The notes under the pieces are model-generated. The model did no database searches. It was not told the origin of the DNA and saw only the letters and a program-made list of their open reading frames with translations. This document shows positions 52,251 through 64,000 of a stretch of 64,000 nucleotides of DNA, one piece after another. How positions within the stretch are numbered: position 1 is the stretch's first letter; each line of letters starts with the position of its first letter. The translations under genes were made by a program, and so were the position numbers. Where the stretch lies: positions 434,001 through 498,000 of the forward strand of contig NC_091869.1 of assembly GCF_019399895.1 (NCBI RefSeq). The letters are read 5' to 3'. This stretch comes from Cardiocondyla obscurior. Taxonomy: Eukaryota > Arthropoda > Insecta > Hymenoptera > Formicidae.

Positions 52251-55200
52251 CATTGACACAGATTGATCTTGGGAATCTTGTTAAATTACGTTGACGACGT
52301 TAACCATCGATCGTCACATCAACTGATTAATTTAACAAATAAAAAATATTAAACGAAGACACTCGTAAGTCTAAATAATTATAAAATTGTAAATAAGAAA
52401 AATAAAAATTAATCTTAAATATATTTAGTAAAATAAATTCAAAATTAAAAGATCCACTACTGAAAATAATTTTTAACTTGTACACGATATTTTCTGCGGT
52501 GCTTAAATACAATTATAGGCTCGTTCTACGATTGACGCATCCTCTTGTCAGTTTCGACGTGCACGTTGAAAAGACGTTGATAGCTCGATGCCGTTTTAAT
52601 CCACAATATCTCCCAACACTCGGAAGGCTTCCTTCGTCTCTCTTAATTACGATCTCTGAATACGTTGATGAAATGTCGACGAATAATACGGATTTTATTA
52701 CGCGCACGGCACTCTAGATTTGTCATACGGAAACTGGTCATACCACCGCACTTTCTTTCTCGTTGTTCGTAAACCATCCTGTCGCTCGACTGTCTCTAAG
52801 CCAATTTGCCTATCGACAAACTGATTAAGCCCTACTCTCTTTCATCTGTAGTATCGTGTAACATTTGAGCATGTGGATTTGAATAAGAGGTCCTGTAATT
52901 TTTTAATTAAATTTTTTTCAATAAAATTTTAATTGAATTCTAATACTCTTCGGTTTCAAATAGTTTCTGATTATTTGTAATTAAAAAAAAAAGTGACTAT
53001 CTCTTTTGTAGATAAAAATTTTTATTTAATATATTTTTTTAATAAAACAAAAATAATAATTATTAAGAAAAATGCTGATTTATGATAAACTTATCAACAA
53101 AGCAACGCGTCAAAAGATCTCAAGCTTTCCTTCTGATTGTAAGTTTTTGCAATCCTATAAATCTAATTAATTTGAGAAATTACTACCCTACTTTCTTGTC
53201 GTTATTAATTGTGGAATAGTAAATTATTATTTTTATAATTTTTATTTTAATAAAATTCGAGGGTATTGTAAAGCTATGCGATTTCTTGAATATGTTTGCA
53301 GTCGATACATGAGCTTTTCTCGCTTATTGAAAGCTGCTAACCAAATTTTCCGTTATACGGTCGGCAACAATAAATCGATAATAGAAAATAAAAAATGTAA
53401 TTATGTAAACGAAATATCAATCAAGTTATAACTAACTTCTTTACAATAGACTGTCCCAATTGAATTAAAATAGTTATGTATACTTTTATTTTTAATTACC
53501 AACAAAGGAAGCTTTATCGGCCATATCGGCGCGATGCAAGCTTGCCATCCACTGTAGAATTCCCTTAACAACTCACCAGTGAAATATAAGAGGTCACTTC
53601 CTGTACATTTTCTGAAATTAATTAATAGTGGTTATTTTTAATAATATTTTATAAATTATATAACAATAATATAAAATATATGTGACGCTTTGTCGGAATA
53701 ATTTTTTCCTTTTTGTAAAACTTATATCTTTTGAGGTTCCGGTATTTTTCCGTGCTCTAAATATAAATTTTTTATACATATACACGCAAAAGATATATAT
53801 ATCGTGCAGCTAAATAAAATAATTAAATTAATTTTACAAAGTTACATTTCTGAAATAAATACAAAAGAAAGATATTATATTTAAATTCAAATCAAAGGGG
53901 ATAATGGACTATATACTGAATAAAGAAATTACATGTCAGTGGACAGGATTTTCCTGCGTATTTATATCAGATCATACATTATCTCCAAGATGATACTTGG
54001 AAGCTGCGCGTCACCGCGCGATCGAGCCGCTTCGCGAACTATCGTACATTTTCCTGTCGTAAGAAAGAAAACTGAAATCTACGCGAAACCAGAGTAAAAA
54101 TCCGGATATTGGCTGGCCTTTTCTACGGGGCCTTGATATGTTCAGTTGGAACCATCATCTTTGTCCTCGAGCAGTACAATTATAATTCAGCAACGCAAGA
54201 AATTAATTAAATTAATAATTAATAAAAAAAACCAAGTATCATCGTGTTCAACGATCCACTTGTCTTTTTATTTTAATTGTGGCAAAATTTAAAATTATGA
54301 TTGACTCAATCAATTTTACGGGTGTTCGTATTTTTAAAGTTTCTTTTTTTTTTAATAATTAAATTAATTATGTTATAACGTCTTAATACGATTCTAATAT
54401 TAATTTGCATGTTACTGCGATGTAAATCTCAAAGCACGAGGCACAAAGAGGATGACAAATCGTTGGATACGACATAATTGACGGTTACAGATTATTCTAT
54501 TCATTTGCATCATAAAGCTGCAGAACTTTAAGCCTTTATGCATCCAACAAATATCGCAGGAAGGTTTCATCATTGTTTCCTTTTTCTTTTTTAAATTTTA
54601 CAGCATTAATATATATTTGTTCAATATTAAGAGATTTTTATAATACGAAAATGGTTTTCAAAAAGTTAATATAATTTATTAGATTGTATTAAAATACACT
54701 GATATGATTTTTGTTTAAATTTATTTAATCGAGATTAAGATATGTATGATTTTGATAATTTTTTGTAATATATTATATATTTAAATTAATTTTTTTATTC
54801 TGTTACTTAAAATGGATAAGAATTAATGTGGCTTGCACATAACTGATATTGATGCATATGGCTTAAAGACGCACATAGTTTTGTAATTCAATAATACATG
54901 TAATAATGCGTTTAACAACACTTATTATAAATTATTTAAATACATGTTGCATTCGTATGCATAACGCATTATTTTCTTCTTATTTTATTATACGATATTT
55001 CATTAACCGCGCTACATTGTATAACAAAGTCACTCTATGAAAGTATTTTTAATACGCAACACCGTATCTAAAACGTTGTAACAATAAATGAACATTTGAT
55101 TTTAGATATTCATGAATTAATTTCGTAAAATTACTATTTAAACGTTCTTTTTTATTTTTTTATTTTTTTTATTTTAGAAATTATGATGCTTTTTAGATTA

Positions 55201-58200
55201 TTTTAAGACATTGTCAATTATTACTTTTTTTTCTGTTTTAGAAATTTCATGTAATTGGAATTTTAAAACGCTTAAACTTTAAAGCCACCTCGTGGCATTG
55301 TAACGATTTTCAAAAATTTGATTTTACTTCTTTAAGCAAAGAAGAGATTTCTATTTAATTTAGGACGCATTTCGTTAACCTAATGATCAGCTAATCAACC
55401 TAATGAGTGCTCTTAAAGAACATCAGTTTGAAATAGCAGCCGAACTATTATTTTATTCCAAAATGAATAGTGAATCGAATGTACTTGATTAGATTTGCGC
55501 TCAATGCAATTTTCAAACTCGCCTGTGCATATAGTTCTTTCAAGACAATTATTTAAACGTAACAGATTGCGACGATAAATAAGAACATCCTATAAAAGTC
55601 CGCAAGTTGTCATGAAAATTTCGTTAAGCTGTTAAATCAGTTCGATCGATCGGTAATCGTGTGCTTCGCAACATGTCCATGTACAATGTAATACGCGAGG
55701 AAGTTAGAATTCATACGTGTCGTACGAAGACCTACGTCCGCAGCTTGTTTGGAAGAATTCATACCGTGAAGAGAAGTTACTTTACAATCACGATATTACT
55801 TTGCTAAGTAGTTCACTTGAGAGAAGCCTGTAGCGTAAAAGATTAATCAGGATTCACCGTGTGCATCCGAAACGTTACGAAATTATTGTAAAATAAGCCG
55901 CAAAAAAATTTTTAACGTGAAATAAAATAATATAAATTCTAAACTAATTTAAGAGGACAATTTCTAAGAAGCTGAAGGCCCTTTTAAGCTCTCGAATAAG
56001 TTGAAGTGACTTTTATAATTTACACATGAGCGCCGTTTCATTTTTGTACTTTATCATCGAATATTTTAATACTTAAATCAATTTACTGGATTTAACGGAA
56101 TAAGACTAATAAACAGCGATTATATTGTAATGCCTGTAAAACTACGTTAATGTGTCACGCCGTCTTGTAAGCTCGGTAATCAAGCAAAATGCAATATAAA
56201 CTTTGCACGGAAGCAAGAGACGGCTAAGCTCGAAGAACATGAGGAAGTTTACCCAACTCTCTCAAGTGAGATTGTCGCATCAGTCACATCGTTACAAAGT
56301 AGCATCGCGGTCACAAAGCAAGCTCTTTACAGTAACGCCTTGCCCTCCGACGCATCGGCTACACACTCTCATGCACACATACACACACACACACGTACAA
56401 GTGCGCGATCTCGCATGCATGCGTAATTATTGCATTGCCCTCGCGTCGCTTTTTACAATTAAGCAGTCACCCTCGCGTTCGCACGAAGCACGGAAATGAG
56501 TAGAGACACCGTGGTAAAGCGACGTAAGAAAGATAAAAACGAAACTATTATTCGAAGTCGGACAGAGGTGGTGTTTTACAAATGAAAATAGAAGATATTT
56601 CTCCTGGTCTTTTAGAAAAGTTAAAAGAAAGAAAAAAAAAATTACACTCGACGAATTGGTGCTTTAATTATAAAGTCTCCGATGTTAAATTGACGATTCC
56701 TTTCCTACATTGCTTCGGGAGCCATTATTGCGACGAGATAAAATGTAGCGGGACAGTTCTCTGACGTGCCTCGTTATATTTATGAGATCTGCGGAATGAC
56801 TCTCCAGCAAGGTAGGATATCTCATTATCGTTGACCGTCGAAATCGCGATTTCTCAACGTACACGTGTATCTAATGCGCAATACGTTACGGAGAGTAATT
56901 AGGCCGCGTGCAGTCTTGATTTTGGCGTCGCGATATTTGATTATCTGATTCAGCTGGACCATATGAGATGGCCACAAATAGATAGCGCGCGAGCCGTCGC
57001 ACTTGGTGCACATTAATGATGATTACGCGCTTACGTACCATGCGATTTGTTGAGAAAAAAAACAAGGAGCTATCATTATTTTTAGTAACACGACCGTGAG
57101 AAATCAAACGCAACATAATCCCATTCGGCAGATCGTAAATGGAGAATAATGGAATTAAAATGAGAGAGCGAAGAATTAAGTTAACGATCGCCAAATGTAA
57201 AGTGAAGGTAGGTATGTAAGATAATTAAATTATAAATAAAATATGTAATATTAATTAAGCATATAAAATTATCTCGCAGTAAAATAGAATTTGTTCTCAA
57301 TATTTCTCTATGGTATACGGAGTATCGCCTAAGTATGATATCGTTATATTGAACTACCCGTGCTTCGTGGAGGAAAGTTACATCCGTTGAATGCAGCAGT
57401 ATTAAAGCTACTCGCCCTCCTTAGCGAACAGTGCGTCAAAAGTACCTTGCCAGTGAGTAGTAATTGAGCGTAATGGTTCTTATCGGCTGATTCGTGCGTC
57501 TATAATCGACGATCTAGGATCATCCGGGGGCGTTACTTCCGCGCATTTATTTACATAATGATGCGGCGAGTGCAAACTTGAAGCAAACTCCGCCGAGTCC
57601 GCGAGTTACATCACTTTTACCGGGACGCCCCGTCGTGTCGATCGAGGTTGAGCCGATAGGGTTCTCGAAGAACGGCGAGCGCGACGTCCGAATGAAAATA
57701 TTACTTCTATTTCGAACGCGCGGTCAATTAATTATTAATTAAAATATAGACGGCGATTAAACGCGCGGAATTAATTGATGCGATGATTTCCATAGGATAT
57801 AATTTATGAAAAACACAATTAAAATACAACGAATTAATATGGGCATTAAATTAACGAAATCATAATTCGAAGCAATAAAATATGCAATTTGCATTTCTAC
57901 CGAATGTCATATTAAACTAATTGAGCCGAGTCCTCGTTAAATTCTTTATGCGTGCGTTATTATTTTACATGCACTTTAATTAGATATGTTATCCACGATT
58001 AAAAAAAAAAAGGTATTCATCGAAGCTTTAGTCGCGCGCGATACGTTTGCCTGTTGAATAATTCGCTGCATCGCCGTAAATCCAAAGAACCCTTCAACCT
58101 TGATTAACGTTTCTCGCGAGATTTTCATGTTTGGTCCATGTCTTCGGGATCGATCGAGTACGTCAAGAGAGTTCTTTCGCTTTTCAGTCGATCGTTCCCG

Positions 58201-60284
58201 AAGAGTCGCTCTCGCCACTACTGAAACGATTAGCCTGCGTCGCATTTCCGCTAATTAACATATATTATATCCTGCCTACGTGCGTATGTATAATGTGACA
58301 TTAACATCTTCCGTTCTCTTGAGCGATGTGCCCGCGCCTCATCAATTTTATACATTATTGCTTTTTTACGTCGCGCACGCACAATCTGCCTCGCGCATAT
58401 CCTCCGCTTCGAAATATTCAATAATTACAATTCAATTAAATTGCCGTTACATAATAATTTTATCTCTAGTTTATTAAACAATATTCGTTATTTCCTTTTT
58501 ATATCGCGTTCCTCTTATACGATATCAATTCATGTTTCTTCTACGCGTATTGCACAAAATAGAATTTACAAACGATATAAAAATTATTAAAAAGTTAACA
58601 TACATATATCTTTTAGATTTCAAGATTAAAAAAAAGAAAAAGTTCTTTATAAAGATAAACGTGCATGGCTAGGCACCGACGGGTAAAATATAAGTATAAT
58701 AAATTTAAAAGAGTATAATTATAATTTTTCGCGTTTAATGGGATCGAAGATAATAAAATTACCATGCGCGCGATAACGCAAATTAAATTATAACGCGAAA
58801 GTTATTACCGGTAAAACCGAATATGAAAGAACAAAATAATATCCGCGCCAGCATTCGCGCGTTTTGTAATCGCTTCGTAATCTGCGCGATGATGATAGTA
58901 CCGCAATTTATATTATTGCTGGTTAAAGTAACGCAATTCAAGGGAAGAGCGCGGGGAACGATTGGCACGCACAAACGCACTATCGTGTTTCGCACACAGG
59001 ACTCCCACGCACACAAGGCGGTAGTTACACTCGCGCCTAGATCGACGAATGCCATCTAAAATGAATTGCCGTATTACAACTTGTCATCTAATTCGCACTT
59101 GTTGCCCATGTACAAACAATACGGCAGCCAGAAACGCGCTGGATGCCCGCCTTATCTCTTATCTCGCATTTATATTTATATTCATATTTATATTTATATA
59201 TATATATTTATATTTATATGTATACTTACTTACGTAACGTATATTTATAGGGTATATCGTATGCATAGAAGGGCTCTATTTATGTGCCGTATTGTTCCTG
59301 CCGCTACATTGTCTAGCGAGTTTTCGTTAGTTAACTCCGGCAGCCCCCGGATTCGCCTGAAGCTTCAACGCAATTATAATCCTCAAGATCCCGTCCAACG
59401 GATTCCCGTCACTTCATTCGGTTAGCAGGAGTCACAAGGATAACAAAAGTCCTCGTGGTAATCGTTACGTTCGCGTTTCCATTACGAGGTATAATCTGTA
59501 CCTTCTTCTCGAGGGTTGGTCTTCACTTTTATTGATCGTTTATTACGTTTCTGATGATAGAAATTGAAAGGAAGATAATTCAAATTTCTTTGTAATTAGC
59601 AAATAAATGATAAAGGATTGCAAATAGATCAATAAAATTGTAATTGTGTGAAAACGCGTAATTAATAACAAAAAAAAAAAAATTTAATTTATTTGTTTAA
59701 TTAAAAATCTTTACTTCTGACGCGCTGATGTAACGAGCGTTTTCTATTTTTCACAAAGAATGCGATTGTACTAATCTTTCACCGTTCTATGAATAATTAA
59801 GAAAGAAATAAATTAAGTTAAATTGTGACTGACGCTTTACCTGTCAGGTTTATATTTAACCGTTCTGCATTTCTACAATAATTGAATCCCGTGAACGACT
59901 TTAAAGCTCGATTAAACAAAATATAACTAGATACTTCCGTTTCAAGGTGAATTAATGACGGAATAAAAATTTTTCGATACTTTGAAGTACCGTGCTTATC
60001 GCACCTAGCACCATTTGGAAACGAAAGGTGAGCTAAGGGCAAGGGAAGAAAGAGTAGTGACGAGTTTGTCGCGGCAAAGGATAATTATCGGAATCCTGAG
60101 GGTTATTAATCGCCGGTATCGAGATTATGATCGAGCCAGCGGGAGGACTTCTCCGGCTGCTGAATAATTCCAGCTCGTGAATTTCTGAGTAATTTGTAAA
60201 TGTCAAGCGTTCGGCCGCCGTTTACAAGTTTTCCGCTTCGTATCCCCCTCTCGTCTTTCCGGGCTGACAAATCGACCGTTTATA
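52251..60284. other. Intergenic or upstream region
   Basis: AT-rich to about 56 kb, with GC-richer patches near 57.4-57.7 kb. A CA repeat lies at 56381-56394 and a TTTATA-type repeat at about 59166-59220. None of the open frames (up to about 119 codons) has a recognisable domain. Confidence 0.5.
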
Positions 60285-60773
60285 CAGGGTGCCTCCCACA
60301 GTCACGAACTATTGACATTGCGCGCCGTAATTACGGAGACGCGATGCGAGGTGCCACGCCGTTTCGCATTGATATGCGCTGCCCTTATCGGCGCCATCGG
60401 CTAATAAAATAATCGATGACACGAATATGTGACAAGTGAAGAAACGATCGTGGAGAATAAAAGTGCGCTCACAATGGAAACATTTCGTGTCTAATGAGGA
60501 AATGTATTGCCCTTATTATAAACAAAAAGAAAAAAAAAAAAAGATTAATGTTCGAAGGGTTTGACTAATGATACATAGTTCTTGCGTAATGAGTGAAAAA
60601 TTCGATTGTCGGATTTGATATCTCTAAATCTATATGTGTGGTATTAAGGCGGTATTATCTAGCAAGTTCAGAGGCCATTTTACTCTTTTTTTTTCTTTTT
60701 TTTTTTTTTTATTTAGCGAAAATTTCATTGGACGTCTTGCCTCCCTAGGACTTGAATTTTCTAAGGCACCCCG
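60285..60773. mobile_element. Possible 489-bp non-autonomous TA-target DNA transposon
   Basis: CAGGGTGCCT at 60285-60294 is mirrored at 60764-60773 with one mismatch (CGGGGTGCCT on the other strand). Both are flanked outside by TA (60283-60284 and 60774-60775), as in Tc1/mariner-type insertions. There is no transposase. The terminal repeats are short, so chance is not excluded. Confidence 0.35.
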
Positions 60774-62502
60774 TACATTCCTACGGTGATTGGATATTTA
60801 CAATTCGAATGTATATACAATTTTAAAATGAGAGAAACGAAAAAGGGAGAGGAGTAACGTGAATTCAAGGATCGTCTGTCGAGATCAGCTAGGGATACTT
60901 CGTATACGCTAGTACGACTTCGAAACTTGAAAACGAGCGGACCTCGATCGATTTTCTTGCTCGACTGCATTTCCCCAGGCTACCTCTATTACACACTTCT
61001 TTTCTGCTTACGTCACTATCAACAATCTACATTTATCTACATACTCGAGCTTCTCGCGCGACGCGACGTATAGACGCGTGTATTTTAGGTTTAGATTTCA
61101 ACTTTAACAAACACCTAATGGTCCAGTACGGGAGGAGGTTTGCGTTGCTTGGCCGTTAATTATACAGTAGATTAGTGCTTAGCCATTTATACAGACTGCC
61201 TCTCGCATTACGGTCGATTTATTATACATGTGCCGTACTCTCGTTCCGAGCGATCGCGAATCGCGCCCACCGCTTTCCGCTTCCTTCATCTCTCTCGATC
61301 TCTGAGACGATCGATTATACATTTTACTTCAATTTTATTTCACGGTGAATCCCGGCGGCCAATAATAAAAAAGCGCGACTTTAAATATATATTCTTTACC
61401 TTAATTTTTCCTGAATCAATTTGCCAAGATCGCCGCTGTCGCATCAAAGCGCAAATTAATGCGTAATCGTTTGGTTTCTATTTCGGTTAACGTTGTAATA
61501 TAATATTAACAATATTATAATCATAGGAAGAGTTTCAACGTTTAAAAATAAATATATGCAAATATTTTTTGCTCAACAATTTACAACAAAATCTTCCTAT
61601 CTAATTTTAAACTTCGCATTAATCATCCGCATTTCTAAGTAATGATTGTAATCTTGTCTGCCAATCGAAATTGGGCATTCCAAATCATTAATTTTTTTTT
61701 TTTTAATCCTTTTTATACATTAAATATAGAATATATATATTTATATAATTTATATATATTCATTAATCTCGTCAAAACGTAAAAATTTATTACTCGTTTA
61801 TTATTTTTTTTTTTTTTAATATTAGTATTAATATATCATTAATTATTCTCCGCCAATCGCTCACCATAAATCATCACGTGATCAAACGTCATTAGTACCG
61901 CGTACGATTGTTAATAGTCAACTCGCGATGCAAACTTGTGTTGAAATTGCATCGGTTGCGTGTCGATTGCAACGATTTTGTCGCAAGACACTTTTTACGG
62001 CGGCGTTATCGAGCGCGGTGTAAAATAAAAATACAATTGATGATTTCTACTTGACTTCGCGCATTTGACAAACGTGTTTTATGTCAATCTCGTTTCCGTA
62101 TCAAGCTCGACCTCAAAGCGGCGTCGATTTCCCAGGGCATCATCGGTCATTCGTCTTTAATTCTTTAACTACTAAATAGCCCAACAGCACTGTTTCTTTT
62201 TTTTTTTATGGAAGGTATTATTACAGTGCTACTGCACTATTTTCAGGCATAATATAATCAGTTGTCACGTCGACATACATTAATATCTTATAGCGAAAGC
62301 TTTTCAAGCATTAGAGCATGCAATGAATATTTTATAAAGGTACACGTGAATTCGTTACTCTGTCTAATACGTGCTCTGAAAATTAAACTAGCAACTCTGA
62401 AATCGGCAGTCTTATAATTAGTGCAGCTTAAAGATGTGCTATACTCTCATCGGTGCCTCCATAACTTTTGTATTTACTGTAAGAAATAATTAATTATAAA
62501 GA

Positions 62503-62534
<32 letters not shown>

Positions 62535-62800
62535 CTTATACACATTTTATTTTAAAATAAGAGCACATGATTCTTTGTTTAGAATTTTATCTTGGAAGAA
62601 AAGTAATTTTATTTTCCTAATATCAATGCATGTTCCAAGGCTGAAACCGGAATGAACGGTCCGTTTGACGATCGAAGAATTAAGGACGAGACTCGAGAAC
62701 ACTCTATCGAAGTGCAGTGTAACAAAAATACCATTAAATATGCGTATATATTTAATAATATCTTCAACGGCGCGGTAAGCGATTCGCGATCGGCGGAATC
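60774..62800. other. No gene seen
   Basis: Mixed composition, T runs and an AT repeat at about 62502-62520. Short frames only. Confidence 0.5.
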
Positions 62801-62807
62801 GTGGGAA

Positions 62808-62864
62808 GATCACCGTGCGGATCCGCCGATCGATCCCTGCGATTTGTCGATCCGCACGGTGATC
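62808..62864 (-). other. Perfect 16-bp inverted repeat in a presumed 3' UTR
   Basis: GATCACCGTGCGGATC at 62808-62823 is exactly complementary to 62849-62864, with a 25-nt loop. It lies about 180 nt past the stop of the 63-kb exon on the minus strand, so the transcript would form a strong GC-rich stem-loop. Confidence 0.75.
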
Positions 62865-63042
62865 GAGGGGAAGGTGGAGATATCTTCCCTTCGTTGATCT
62901 GTGCCTTTCAAGGCCACGAGTCCTCTCTCGTATGAGTGGATTCCGTTGTCGGAACGATTTCCACCACATGCATGCGACATGTGACGATCCTCCGTGAAGG
63001 GGACACCCGATATAGACTCCTTATGATGTCTTGATGTCCCTG

Positions 63043-63261
63043 TCACGAGCCGAAAAGACACGTCGAGCCGAAGAGACCGATTGCGAACAGAACGACAAGG
63101 AGAGCCGACGACGACCTGGAAATCGCCGCCTCGCTACTGTACGGCATTTTCACTTCGACCTCGGCCATCTTAAAGATCGAGAGAAGCGGATGCGTGTGCA
63201 CCTCGTGGTGCTTATTGTTGATCTTGTCACTGAGATCTTGCATCATTGACGCGCACTCCTC
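63043..63261 (-). CDS. Last coding exon of an unidentified minus-strand gene, GPI-like C-terminus
   Basis: After the acceptor TACTTTATTTGCAG, a phase-0 frame encodes 72 residues from E-E-C-A-S-M-M-Q-D-L to TGA at 63043-63045. It has G/C-rich third positions. The C-terminus is a Ser-rich patch followed by A-L-L-V-V-L-F-A-I-G-L-F-G ending L-F-G-S, with no charged tail. That fits a GPI-anchor signal or a terminal membrane segment, so the product is probably a cell-surface protein. The body of the gene lies right of the window; no upstream exon is evident up to 64000. Family not recognised. Confidence 0.6.
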   Translation of the reverse strand, partial: EECASMMQDLSDKINNKHHEVHTHPLLSIFKMAEVEVKMPYSSEAAISRSSSALLVVLFAIGLFGSTCLFGS

Positions 63262-64000
63262 CTGCAAATAAAGTATTTCGATTAGATAAAGTATTTAATT
63301 GATCATTAAAATTAAATTTTCAATTAGAGAGCAGATTTAATTTTAGCAAAGAGTTCACGCCTGCGTAACTATTGAATAAAACTTTTATATCCTACGTGAA
63401 AATTGTAAAAAATTTATTTAACTATATAAAAGAGTTAATTGATTGGCACTAATCAATTTTTTATTTAAGAAAAAAATTCTTTTATTCGAAGTTCGTTGAA
63501 CGACGTTTAAAAAATAGTTTGTAACGACCGGAATAAATCCTTCGCGAAAGTATAATCTCCGCGAGAGCACGCGCATTTTTCGTTCTACTATCAATAGTTG
63601 TTCCACCAGAATTCGAGTTTTCCCTCGAATACGACTTAACGACGTCGAATGTAGCCTCTCCCCCGCAATCCTGTACCTCTTTCCAGACAGAATCCGGCAT
63701 CGATTTCCATTTTCAACCCTGCCCCGCTGCCCGCCCTCTACGCGCGCGGTCCTTGTTCCTCGTCCCCAAAATTACCCTCGGCTCGTTGAATCTTTAATTT
63801 CCGGCGTAGAAGTCCGCGGAGGCTGAGAGCGATTTTTGGTGATATCTTTCTGGTGCGCCACGTGGCCCGACCAGATTTCTCAACGCCCGGCGTTTCATTC
63901 GCTCGTTTCGTGCCGAGCGAGGTTTTCAATGAGATTAAATTCCGCGTGGAAGCTGGAATCTTGCGCGAATAACTTCGCTGTGACGAGCGGCTGTAGCACT
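63262..64000 (-). other. Probable intron of the 63-kb minus-strand gene
   Basis: No clear minus-strand donor or coding exon is seen. The right end becomes GC-richer (63.6-64.0 kb), with open frames of about 60-70 codons that lack domains. Confidence 0.35.

Noticed and set aside
52478..52717. Plus and minus frames of 64-79 codons upstream of HisCl
   Set aside because: No coding bias or motif; they look like chance frames in the upstream region.
59049..59425. 119-codon frame with Tyr/Ile repeats
   Set aside because: Its core is the TTTATA-type simple repeat.
62547..63061. Minus-strand frames of 140 and 83 codons downstream of the 63-kb exon
   Set aside because: They lie after the stop codon, in the presumed 3' UTR, and run through the inverted repeat; no coding features.

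Overview
This is an AT-rich eukaryotic nuclear window. Short exons with GT..AG boundaries sit in long A/T-rich introns and intergenic DNA with many poly-A/T runs and microsatellites, and CpG is common in the GC-richer islands. The one gene that can be named is a histamine-gated chloride channel, a family of arthropod photoreceptor and central synapses, so the DNA is insect. The AT-rich but CpG-rich texture would fit Hymenoptera (ant or bee), but that is inference. There are no operons, no CRISPR array and no rRNA, and I found no tRNA.

The best-supported locus is on the minus strand at 46.1-52.2 kb. A complete HisCl-type Cys-loop receptor can be assembled from seven coding exons, with splice phases agreeing at all six junctions. 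The conceptual product is 418 aa. It has a signal peptide, a canonical Cys-loop, a second disulphide pair, four membrane segments and a stop right after M4. A poly(A) signal lies about 90 nt past the stop, and a likely non-coding first exon lies at 52.08-52.25 kb.

The left half is probably intronic or terminal sequence of one or more plus-strand genes whose body lies outside the window. A confident coding exon at 5.49 kb has an internal splice donor or reads on to a C-terminus ending E-T-R-V (class I PDZ ligand form). Further candidate terminal exons lie at 19.5, 28.7 and 36.1 kb, all compatible with phase 0. Together they suggest a gene with several alternative C-termini. I could not name it.

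At 42.7-44.5 kb a minus-strand unit of small, apparently non-coding exons contains a tandemly duplicated exon pair with intact splice sites, starting from a CpG-rich block. At the right edge, a minus-strand last exon at 63.04-63.26 kb encodes a GPI-anchor-like or single-pass C-terminus, with a perfect 16-bp inverted repeat downstream. Two small non-autonomous DNA-transposon-like elements are visible at 7.36-7.52 kb and 60.28-60.78 kb. The rest is intron or intergenic DNA in which I see no convincing gene.
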